NCBI GenBank assembly: GCA_947480815.1
Contig: CANKEA010000118.1
Span: 1-5,083, forward strand
Origin: Caulobacterales bacterium
GTDB lineage: Bacteria; Pseudomonadota; Alphaproteobacteria; Caulobacterales; Caulobacteraceae
Length of the DNA: 5,083 bases
Reading direction: 5' to 3'
Part shown: in pieces, positions 1 through 5,083 of the stretch
Layout of the letters: each line of letters starts with the position of its first letter
Numbering within the stretch: the first letter of the stretch is position 1
Notes under the pieces: generated by a model
The model's input: the letters and a program-made list of their open reading frames with translations, nothing else
Told to the model about the DNA's origin: nothing
The model's database searches: none
Made by a program: the position numbers and the translations under genes

Positions 1-243
1 CGCGCCCATATAGGCTTTCCAGATCTGGGCCGGAGCACCGCCACCGGTGACTCGCTTCATTGGCGTATTGTCGTCGCGCCCAGTCCACACTGCGGTGACG
101 AAGCCACCCGTGTAGCCAATGAACCAGGCGTCTCGGTAATCGCTGGTGGTGCCGGTCTTGCCAGCTAGGTCGTAGCCGGCCACGCGCGCCGCCCCGCCGG
201 TGCCGCCAGGCGCGTTGACCACGGCGCGAAGCATCTGGTTCAT
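1..243 (-). pseudogene. C-terminal remainder of the PBP transpeptidase domain (KTGT part), after the in-frame stop, partial at window edge
   Basis: Reading the minus strand straight on from the TAG at 244-246, with no frameshift, gives 81 codons without a stop, beginning [10 protein letters not shown]. They contain [18 protein letters not shown], the third transpeptidase motif (KTGT, about residues 545-548 if the stop is counted as codon 516), then [14 protein letters not shown] and [13 protein letters not shown], the typical end of class A PBP catalytic domains. This is therefore the missing piece of the gene at 244-1791 rather than a separate gene. It runs off the left edge, probably with only a short tail missing, judging from family length. 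The first codon after the TAG is ATG, so reinitiation is formally possible, but no ribosome-binding site is visible. The stop could be a real nonsense mutation or a one-base sequencing error. The homology is clear; the pseudogene label is an inference. Confidence 0.85.
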
Positions 244-1791
244 CTACTGCAGCGCTGGCGAAACGATCACGGCAAGGCGCGTGGGCCGGTCGACGCCGTG
301 GTCGTACAGCACCTTGCCCGCCGCGGTGCGGATCCGCTCGATGCCATAGCCGCGCGCGCCAAAGCCGCCGTTCGCGAACGGCACATAGGCCTGGGCCATT
401 TCCATCGGCGAGACCTCGACCGCGCCCAGGGCCATAGAGGGGTCGAGCTGGATCTTGGAGACGATGCCCAGCCGCTTGGCGGTGTTGGCGACGTTCTGGG
501 TGCCCAGTTCGTTAGCAAGGCGGGCGGCCACGGTGTTGATTGACTGAGCCAGGGCGGTCTCAAGTGTGATCGGGCCCAGGTAGGTGTTGGTGTAGTTCTT
601 CGGCTCCCAGGTGCCGATCGTCAGGGGCTCGTCGGGGACGATCTCCAAAGGGGTGCGGCCAGCCTCCATCGCGGTGAGATAGACGAACGGCTTCCAGGAC
701 GATCCGGCTTGGCGGCGCGCATCCGTTACGCGGTCGAATTCGCTATCGGCGTAGGAGGCACCGCCAACATAGGCTCGTACCCGGCCTTCGCCGTCGAGCG
801 AGACCAGCGCCGCCTGCAGCACACCCTGATTGGCGTGGCTGTTTACCCCATTGTGGATCGCCGCCTCTGCGGCGGCCTGGATGGGGAGGTCGAGGGTGGT
901 TTCGACGACCAAGTCTTCGGTGGGTTCGCCGACCATGGTGCGCACCTGCTCATCAATCCAGTCGGTGAAATACTGCGCCCGCTGATTGGCCAGTACAGCG
1001 CTGACCCGCACGGGGGTGGCGAAGGCCTCGTCCCGCTGTGCCGGGGTGATGGCGTGGGTGGAGACCATTTCGTCGAGCACGATGGTGGCGCGACGCTCAG
1101 CGCGCTCACGGTTATAGACTGGCGAATAGCGGCTGGGGCCCTTCATCAGTCCGGCCAGCAGTGCTGCCTCACCGATGGTGAGCGACTTCGCCGGCTTGTT
1201 GAAATAGCGCTGGGCTGCAGCCTCGATGCCATAGGCACCCGCACCGAAGTTCACCCGATTCAGATAGAGCGCCAGGATTTCCTTCTTGGAGAATTTCATC
1301 TCTAGCCAAATCGCCAGGATCAGCTCCTGACCCTTGCGTCGCCAGGTCTGGTCGAAGGTCAGGAACAGATTACGCGCCAGCTGCTGGGTGATGGTCGAGC
1401 CGCCGCTCAACGGGCCGTTGCCGCGGGTAAAGTTGGAGAAGAAGGCGCGGGTGATGCCGATCGGGTCGAAGCCGGGGTGCCACCAGAAGCGGCGGTCCTC
1501 TATAGCGATAAACGCCTCGGGCACATATTTGGGCAGGGCATCGAGGTCGACCGGCGGTGCCAGCTGGCTGCCGCGCACGGCTAACAGCGCGCCGGAGCGA
1601 TCGAGGTAGGAGATTGACGGCTGGCGAGTGGCGTCAAAGATCTTACTAGTGTCGGGCAGGTCGGTTGCAAACACGGCGAACAGGGTGGCCAGGACGATAA
1701 GCCCCCACACACCTGCCACCGCGCCCCAGTAGAAGGTCGCCTGTAACAGGTTGCGGCGCTGGCGCGGCGCTTTTTGCTGGCCGTTGGTCAT
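244..1791 (-). CDS. PBP1A-family bifunctional penicillin-binding protein (transglycosylase/transpeptidase), cut short by an in-frame TAG
   Basis: This class A PBP would polymerise lipid II glycan strands and cross-link the stem peptides at the periplasmic face of the inner membrane. Seen in the 515 residues: a basic cytoplasmic tail (1-20), one membrane anchor (about 22-43), then a GT51 glycosyltransferase domain (about 60-235) with EDRRFWWHPGFD containing catalytic Glu98, GGSTITQQLARN (130-141), RKGQE (152-156) and KKEILALYLN (169-178). The transpeptidase domain (from about 325) has the SxxK motif as SSWK (nucleophile Ser364, Lys367) and SxN as SIN (417-419). It lacks KTG(T/S), because codon 516 is TAG; the same frame continues into 1-243 and carries KTGT. 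The glycosyltransferase half looks intact, but the transpeptidase is incomplete as written. The start is ATG at 1791, with a weak AAGAGA 8 nt upstream. It is divergent from rlmN. The family call is firm; which PBP paralogue it is cannot be decided. Confidence 0.93.
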   Translation of the reverse strand: MTNGQQKAPRQRRNLLQATFYWGAVAGVWGLIVLATLFAVFATDLPDTSKIFDATRQPSISYLDRSGALLAVRGSQLAPPVDLDALPKYVPEAFIAIEDRRFWWHPGFDPIGITRAFFSNFTRGNGPLSGGSTITQQLARNLFLTFDQTWRRKGQELILAIWLEMKFSKKEILALYLNRVNFGAGAYGIEAAAQRYFNKPAKSLTIGEAALLAGLMKGPSRYSPVYNRERAERRATIVLDEMVSTHAITPAQRDEAFATPVRVSAVLANQRAQYFTDWIDEQVRTMVGEPTEDLVVETTLDLPIQAAAEAAIHNGVNSHANQGVLQAALVSLDGEGRVRAYVGGASYADSEFDRVTDARRQAGSSWKPFVYLTAMEAGRTPLEIVPDEPLTIGTWEPKNYTNTYLGPITLETALAQSINTVAARLANELGTQNVANTAKRLGIVSKIQLDPSMALGAVEVSPMEMAQAYVPFANGGFGARGYGIERIRTAAGKVLYDHGVDRPTRLAVIVSPALQ

Positions 1792-1900
1792 GTGGATCGT
1801 CTCTTAACCTAAGCCGTTTAGAGGCGCGACAAGATTGCCACGCATCGCAATCTAACGATTGACGATCTCAAGGCTGCCAATTTTCTGCTATGAACAACCC
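1792..1900. promoter_or_regulatory. Divergent intergenic region between the PBP gene and rlmN
   Basis: These 109 bp must hold the promoters for two divergent genes. No strong consensus stands out. On the minus strand, TTGAGA followed closely by GTTAGATT resembles the Caulobacter housekeeping pattern (TTGAC, short spacer, GCTANAWC), but the fit is partial. For rlmN, TTGACG at 1859-1864 and GCTATGAA near 1887-1894 are each recognisable, but the spacing is too long for a standard promoter. If a -10 element does lie near 1890, transcription would begin close to GTG 1901 and the mRNA would be nearly leaderless, which would match the absence of a Shine-Dalgarno there. The promoter elements are guesses; only the divergent arrangement is certain. 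Confidence 0.4.
1844..1866. repeat. Imperfect dyad / hairpin in the divergent promoter region
   Basis: CAATC (1848-1852) and GATTG (1857-1861) are perfect inverted arms around TAAC. The pairing continues with ATCG (1844-1847) against CGAT (1863-1866), with a single extra A at 1862. This gives nine base pairs with one bulge and a four-base loop. As RNA the plus-strand loop would be UAAC, which fits the UMAC tetraloop class. It could be an operator half-site pair or a leader hairpin for rlmN. The short length means chance occurrence cannot be excluded. Confidence 0.35.
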
Positions 1901-3061
1901 GTGACCGTCACCCTCGACCTTTCTCGCGCCACGCCAAAGGCGGCAGCGCCGGCCAATCTGTCTGGCATGACCCGCGCCGAGCTCGCCGCCGCATTGGTGG
2001 AATCCGGCGTGGTTGATCCACGCCAGGCGAAGATGCGTGCCACGCAGATCTGGCGCTGGATGCACCATTTCGGCGTCACCGATTTCGACAGGATGACCGA
2101 CATCGGCAAGGAAGCCCGTGCGGCGATCGCCGAGCGATTCACCGTGGCCCGGCCTGAGATCGTCGAGCGCCAGGTCAGCGTGGATGGCACCCGCAAATGG
2201 CTGCTGCGCACGGCACCGGGCATCGAGGTGGAGGCCGTCTATATTCCAGACGTCGGCCGCGCCGGGGCACTTTGCGTGTCGAGCCAGGTGGGTTGCACGC
2301 TCAACTGCACCTTCTGTCACACCGGGACCCAGCCGCTGGTGCGTAATCTGACCGCAGCCGAGATCGTCGCCCAGGTGCAGGTGTGCCGTGACGATCTTGA
2401 GGAATGGCCGTCCGACAAGGCCGACCGGCGACTTTCAAACATCGTCTTCATGGGTATGGGCGAGCCGCTCTACAATCTCGACAATGTCGCCGCCGCCATC
2501 GACATCATCAGCGACAATGAAGGTATCGGCCTTTCGCGTCGCCGGATCACGGTCTCGACCTCTGGTGTGGTTCCCGAACTCAAGGCCCTGGGCGAGCGCA
2601 CCGGTGCCATGCTGGCCATTTCGCTGCACGCCGCCCGCGATGATCTGCGCGACATACTGGTGCCGTTGAACAAGAAATACGACATCGCCCAGCTTATGGC
2701 CGGGGTGCGGGCCTATCCGGGCCTGTCCAACGCGCGGCGCGTGACCTTCGAATATGTGATGCTGAAGGGCGTCAATGATACGCCTGCCGACGCCAAAGCG
2801 CTGTTGCAGGTGGTCAAGGGCATACCCGCAAAGATCAACCTGATCCCCTACAATCCCTGGCCCGGCGGGCTCTATGAATGTTCGGACTGGGGAACGATTG
2901 AGACCTTCGCCGCGATCCTGAACCGCGCCGGCTATGCCAGTCCGATCCGCACCCCGCGCGGTCGCGATATTTTGGCCGCCTGCGGGCAGCTCAAGAGCGA
3001 GAGTGAGAAAGTACGGGCCAGCGCACGGCACAAAATCGCTGAGGCTCAGGCCCCTCAATAG
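1901..3061 (+). CDS. rlmN: Dual-specificity RNA methyltransferase RlmN (23S rRNA A2503 / tRNA A37 C2-methyltransferase)
   Basis: A radical-SAM enzyme that adds a methyl group to C2 of A2503 in 23S rRNA and A37 of some tRNAs, supporting decoding fidelity; it acts in the cytoplasm. From the GTG at 1901 the protein has 386 residues. The N-terminal part (about 20-85) is the RlmN accessory domain with [13 protein letters not shown]. The radical-SAM core has the CxxxCxxC iron-sulfur motif as CTLNCTFC (Cys132, Cys136, Cys139) and the SAM-binding GMGEP (185-189). The two redox cysteines used in the methyl-Cys mechanism appear as Cys125 ([10 protein letters not shown]) and Cys361 ([11 protein letters not shown]), by analogy with E. 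coli Cys118 and Cys355. I chose GTG 1901 because MTVTLDLSR matches the usual Caulobacterales N-terminus as I remember it. An in-frame TTG at 1859 would add 14 unconvincing residues. No clear ribosome-binding site is seen. It ends in TAG. Confidence 0.97.
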   Translation: MTVTLDLSRATPKAAAPANLSGMTRAELAAALVESGVVDPRQAKMRATQIWRWMHHFGVTDFDRMTDIGKEARAAIAERFTVARPEIVERQVSVDGTRKWLLRTAPGIEVEAVYIPDVGRAGALCVSSQVGCTLNCTFCHTGTQPLVRNLTAAEIVAQVQVCRDDLEEWPSDKADRRLSNIVFMGMGEPLYNLDNVAAAIDIISDNEGIGLSRRRITVSTSGVVPELKALGERTGAMLAISLHAARDDLRDILVPLNKKYDIAQLMAGVRAYPGLSNARRVTFEYVMLKGVNDTPADAKALLQVVKGIPAKINLIPYNPWPGGLYECSDWGTIETFAAILNRAGYASPIRTPRGRDILAACGQLKSESEKVRASARHKIAEAQAPQ

Positions 3062-3110
3062 TCTGCTTCTTCCTCGAAGGCGGGCAATCCGACCAATTTT
3101 CCGCCGGGAT

Positions 3111-3162
3111 GAGCCGATAGGGGGAGCCCCTCGCCCTGCCTTCCCCGCCTATGCTATCGGTT
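3111..3162 (+). promoter_or_regulatory. Possible structured leader of the DUF350 gene
   Basis: In the 125-bp gap after rlmN, CCGATAG (3114-3120) is the exact reverse complement of CTATCGG (3154-3160). The stem extends by a G-U and an A-U pair (3112-3113 with 3161-3162). Inside the loop, AGGGG (3119-3123) can pair with CCCCT (3127-3131) across GAG, competing with the outer stem at two bases. The structure lies just before the ribosome-binding site of the next gene. There is no T-run, so it does not look like a terminator for rlmN. No known riboswitch class is recognised. Nothing else in this gap is supported. Confidence 0.3.
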
Positions 3163-3175
3163 GTCGCCACCAACC

Positions 3176-3180
3176 GGGGA
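3176..3180 (+). promoter_or_regulatory. Ribosome-binding site deciding the DUF350 start
   Basis: GGGGA lies 6 nt before the ATG at 3187. The alternative in-frame ATG at 3151 sits within an inverted repeat and has no such site at that spacing, so 3187 is preferred. Confidence 0.6.
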
Positions 3181-3186
3181 TCACTC

Positions 3187-3615
3187 ATGCCGACACAACT
3201 TCAGTCCCCCGATATTCAGGCCTTCGCCACCGGGTTTCCGCTGACCTTGTTACACGCAGGTGTCACCATGCTGATCCTGGTGTTGGGCACGACGCTCTAC
3301 GCCATGCTGACGCCGCATAAGGAAATCGTCCTGATCCGCGATGGGAATGCGGCCGCCGCGCTATCATTAGGTGGGGTGATGATCGGGCTAGCGATTCCGC
3401 TGGCGGTGTCCCTCAGCGCTTCGACTTCGATTGTGGAGATCGCTGTCTGGGGCGTGGCGACCATGGCGGTGCAACTGCTGGTCTTCCGTATCGTCGATAT
3501 GGTGCTGCGTGGCCTGCCGCAGCGCATTCAGGACGGCGAGGTGGCCGCCGCCGCCCTCTTGATCGGGGCCAAACTGGCCACGGCCCTTGTGCTGGCCGCC
3601 GCCGTCGCCGGCTAA
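3187..3615 (+). CDS. DUF350 family integral membrane protein
   Basis: A 142-residue inner-membrane protein of the DUF350 (YjfL-like) family; its biochemical function is not established. Four hydrophobic segments are visible at about 16-41, 55-77, 83-107 and 117-141. The family's conserved patch between helices 1 and 2 is present as IVLIRDGNAAAALSLGG (47-63), and a second polar patch RGLPQRIQDGE (108-118) lies between helices 3 and 4. Length and helix count fit the family. The ATG at 3187 is used because of the GGGGA 6 nt upstream; an ATG at 3151 would add 12 residues. The anchored protease gene starts 6 bp after the TAA, so the two are very probably co-transcribed, which suggests a shared envelope-related role. 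In other bacteria DUF350 genes lie in small operons of uncharacterised envelope and polyamine-related genes. The family call rests on the helix pattern and the RDGN patch. Confidence 0.85.
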   Translation: MPTQLQSPDIQAFATGFPLTLLHAGVTMLILVLGTTLYAMLTPHKEIVLIRDGNAAAALSLGGVMIGLAIPLAVSLSASTSIVEIAVWGVATMAVQLLVFRIVDMVLRGLPQRIQDGEVAAAALLIGAKLATALVLAAAVAG

Positions 3616-3621
3616 GGCGCG

Positions 3622-4452
3622 GTGCATTTTCCCAGGCTTCCTGACTGGCTGGTCTATTCTGCCGTAGTCTCTGCCCTGGTGGTGGCCGCAATCGGCCGCC
3701 GCGAGATGGCCGACGCTCCTGCGCCGCCGCCGCCGGCCCCTAGTCTGGAAGGTTTGGCCTTGGGGCCAGCGTCGCCGTTTGATCCCGCCATCGTCGTCAA
3801 GGTTCCGGCCAAGTCTGATCCGGGCTCGGGCACGGCCTTCAGCGTTGCCGACAACGGGGTGTGGCTGACCGCGCGGCATGTGGTCGATGGCTGCAAGCAG
3901 GTGGCCCTGATCGTCGCACCAGGGCGAGGCGTGGCGGCTAAGGTGCATCTGGGGCCCCGCGGCGAGGCAGCGATCCTCACCACCGAGGGGGGCGCGCCCG
4001 CCATACCGATGGGACTGACCCTGCCGTTGCGGCGTGGCGACCGAGCCTTTCATCCGGGCTTTCCGCAGGGCCGTGCCGGGGAGGTGACGTCGCGCCTGCT
4101 CGGCCGCGAGAACATGGTGATCCATGGCCGCGGGGCCCATACCGAGCCGGTTCTGGTCTGGGCTGAAGTCGGCCGTACCGATACACTGGTCGGCAGTCTG
4201 TCCGGCCTATCGGGGGCGCCGGCGCTCGATCCGGCCGGCCGTGTGATCGGCATAACGATTGCCGAGGCCCCAAGACGGGGCCGCATCTATACCACCGCGC
4301 CAGAGACCGTGACCGGCTTGCTGAAGTCCACGCGCGGCGCAGGGGCGGGGTTCGCCCAAGGCGAGCCGATCACGACCGAAAACTACGGGCGGGTGGCAGA
4401 CAGCCTGCGGCGCGACCTGCGGGTGGCGCAGGTAAGCTGTCTGAAAGCATGA
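3622..4452 (+). CDS. Membrane-anchored trypsin-like serine protease
   Basis: A 276-residue predicted envelope protease of the trypsin/HtrA-like fold. An N-terminal hydrophobic anchor (about 9-25) is followed by a proline-rich linker (33-40, including PPPP) and a protease domain from about 57 to 235. Motifs seen: GSGTAFSV (68-75), the histidine box TARHVVDGC with His86, and the serine box GLSGAP (195-200) with candidate nucleophile Ser197, followed by VIGITIAEAP as in the S1 family. The position where the triad Asp is expected reads RGEAAILTT, giving Glu115 rather than Asp. There is no PDZ domain. Cys91 and Cys273 are the only cysteines and could form a disulfide if the domain is periplasmic. 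The start is GTG 3622, 6 bp after the DUF350 stop, with AAGG 4 nt upstream; starting later would lose the anchor. The substrate is unknown. The fold call is good; catalytic activity is inferred. Confidence 0.82.
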   Translation: MHFPRLPDWLVYSAVVSALVVAAIGRREMADAPAPPPPAPSLEGLALGPASPFDPAIVVKVPAKSDPGSGTAFSVADNGVWLTARHVVDGCKQVALIVAPGRGVAAKVHLGPRGEAAILTTEGGAPAIPMGLTLPLRRGDRAFHPGFPQGRAGEVTSRLLGRENMVIHGRGAHTEPVLVWAEVGRTDTLVGSLSGLSGAPALDPAGRVIGITIAEAPRRGRIYTTAPETVTGLLKSTRGAGAGFAQGEPITTENYGRVADSLRRDLRVAQVSCLKA

Positions 4453-4467
4453 CCTACAGAGGCTAGT

Positions 4468-4483
4468 CCGGGCGTTCGCCTGG
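4468..4483. terminator. Candidate bidirectional terminator hairpin between convergent genes
   Basis: CCGGGC-GTTC-GCCTGG forms a six-pair stem (one G-T pair) with a four-base loop, 15 bp after the protease stop and 14 bp after the Nudix stop. It is GC-rich and well placed for both converging units, but neither strand has a proper U-run after it (GGTTTCGG on the plus strand). Intrinsic termination is therefore only moderately supported. Confidence 0.4.
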
Positions 4484-4497
4484 GGTTTCGGTTAGGC

Positions 4498-4959
4498 CTA
4501 AGGCTTCAATCCCCGTGCTGGATTAAAGCCCGCGATCAGGGCGGCCAGTTCGGGTTCGGCCACCTGTTCCGCCGCCTCATGTGGCGGCAGCCATTGCAGC
4601 TGGCGCTGACCCTTTTCCTTGTATTTTTTAGCTTGGCGCTTCACGGCCATCGGATAGACCTGAACCCGACATAAGGCCGCCGCGCCGTCCTTCATGGTCT
4701 TCTGGTAGGTGTAGGCCCCTAGGGGCAAGATGGCTACGGCCCCGAGCAGTCCGGCCTCTTCGAAGGCTTCGACGGCTGCAGCTTCCGAGCCGGAGTGCCG
4801 TTTCATCAGCCATCCCTTGGGGATCAGCCAGCGCCCACTGTCGCGCGATGTGATCAGCAGGACTTCGATCTCGCCCGAGGACATGCGGTAGGGTAGCGCG
4901 GCCACCTGGGCCAGCAGTGCCTCTTGCGGGATATCGTCCTCGTCGCTCACTTCATCCAC
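4498..4959 (-). CDS. Nudix hydrolase (diphosphoinositol-polyphosphate phosphohydrolase-like subgroup)
   Basis: A 153-residue, single-domain Nudix enzyme, expected to hydrolyse a nucleoside-diphosphate-linked or polyphosphate compound with a divalent metal. Seen: strand ALPYR (21-25), RWLIPKGWLM (43-52) leading into the Nudix box at 49-71, with the metal-binding core E64-A-F-E67-E68-A-G70. Two box positions deviate: the early Glu is His55, which I recall as variable in this subgroup, and the usual Arg before the first core Glu is Val63. Downstream, YQKTMKDG, CRVQVYPMAV and QRQLQWL match the subgroup that includes DIPP/Ap6A-type hydrolases, but the substrate cannot be assigned. The start is ambiguous: GTG 4959 overlaps the phosphate-transporter gene by 13 bp, whereas GTG 4950, three codons later, makes a GTGA stop/start overlap of the kind common in coupled genes. 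It is co-directional with pit, so an operon is likely. Confidence 0.9.
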   Translation of the reverse strand: MDEVSDEDDIPQEALLAQVAALPYRMSSGEIEVLLITSRDSGRWLIPKGWLMKRHSGSEAAAVEAFEEAGLLGAVAILPLGAYTYQKTMKDGAAALCRVQVYPMAVKRQAKKYKEKGQRQLQWLPPHEAAEQVAEPELAALIAGFNPARGLKP

Positions 4960-5083
4960 AGTCCGGCGACGAAGTAAGACGCCGACGCTATCAAAGCGGC
5001 GGCCGGCATGGTCACGATCCAGGCGAACACGATCGACCGGGCCACACCCCAGCGCACGGCGCTCACACGACGCGCAGCGCCAA
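4947..5083 (-). CDS. pit: Inorganic phosphate transporter (PiT family), C-terminal end, partial at window edge
   Basis: The minus-strand frame entering at 5083 encodes 44 residues before TGA at 4949-4947. It starts GAARRVSAVRWGVARSIVFA and continues with a hydrophobic helix WIVTMPAAALIASASYFVAG, ending LWMK. RVSAVRWGVA followed by a last membrane helix with W-x-x-T-x-P-A is the typical C-terminus of PiT-type (PF01384) low-affinity phosphate/metal-phosphate symporters of the inner membrane. The rest of the gene lies outside the window. Its stop overlaps the beginning of the Nudix gene, so the two are probably translated from one mRNA, with pit first. The call rests on a short segment, but the motif is distinctive. 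Confidence 0.85.
   Translation of the reverse strand, partial: GAARRVSAVRWGVARSIVFAWIVTMPAAALIASASYFVAGLWMK

Noticed and set aside
709..1305. Plus-strand open frame (198 codons) inside the PBP gene
   Set aside because: It is antisense to a PBP with clear catalytic motifs, and its translation has no recognisable domain.
1804..1820. TTAA...TTTA resembling a CtrA box (TTAA-N7-TTAA) in the divergent promoter
   Set aside because: With 7-nt spacing the second half reads CGTT; only one half-site is good, so CtrA control is not supported.
1868..2320. Minus-strand open frames opposite the start of rlmN
   Set aside because: They are shadows of the strongly conserved rlmN frame, with composition typical of reverse-strand GC-rich reading.
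3079..3105. GGCGG...CCGCC as an rlmN terminator
   Set aside because: It has only five pairs around a 17-nt loop and no T-run after it.
3712..3740. GCC/CCG-rich run in the protease gene as a possible repeat
   Set aside because: It simply encodes the proline-rich linker (APAPPPPAP); there is no copy-number repeat structure.
3388..4140. Long minus-strand open frame (250 codons) opposite the DUF350 and protease genes
   Set aside because: It is rich in Arg, Gly and His, as expected of an antisense shadow in GC-rich DNA, matches no family I know, and lies across two well-supported plus-strand genes.
4493..4500. TAGGCCTA palindrome at the Nudix stop codon
   Set aside because: An 8-bp palindrome overlapping a stop codon is expected by chance at this scale and has no repeat elsewhere in the window.
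1..5083. Mobile elements, CRISPR, tRNA/rRNA genes or a defence island
   Set aside because: No transposase, integrase, direct-repeat array, tRNA-like cloverleaf or rRNA segment was found; the genes look like ordinary chromosomal ones with uniform composition.

Overview
This is GC-rich DNA from an alphaproteobacterium, most likely a member of the Caulobacteraceae (Caulobacter/Brevundimonas/Phenylobacterium relatives). That placement comes from remembered family sequences: the N-terminus and body of the RlmN protein, a DUF350 protein followed by an anchored trypsin-like protease, and the style of the short class A penicillin-binding protein. No search was run.

Layout. Positions 1-1791 (minus strand) hold a bifunctional PBP1A-family peptidoglycan synthase whose reading frame is cut by an in-frame TAG at 244-246. 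The same frame continues without a shift to the left edge and carries the KTGT motif needed for transpeptidation, so the gene is split or broken here and also runs off the window. A 109-bp divergent intergenic region (1792-1900) separates it from rlmN (1901-3061, plus), a complete radical-SAM 23S rRNA/tRNA adenine-C2 methyltransferase. After a 125-bp gap with a possible RNA stem, a two-gene plus-strand unit follows: a four-helix DUF350 membrane protein (3187-3615) and, 6 bp later, a membrane-anchored trypsin-like protease (3622-4452). A short convergent gap with a hairpin (4468-4483) separates these from two overlapping minus-strand genes: a Nudix hydrolase (4498-4959) and the last 44 residues of a PiT-type inorganic phosphate transporter (4947-5083, running off the right edge).

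How the genes fit together. Most of the window is chromosomal housekeeping: cell-wall synthesis, ribosome modification and phosphate uptake with a Nudix hydrolase. The most notable points are the amber codon between the SxN and KTGT motifs of the PBP, the tight pairing of a DUF350 membrane protein with an anchored protease whose apparent triad acid reads Glu rather than Asp, and a Nudix box lacking its usual Arg. I see no mobile element, CRISPR array, tRNA or rRNA. There is no convincing new defence-type system; the DUF350-protease pair is the closest thing to an uncharacterised module.
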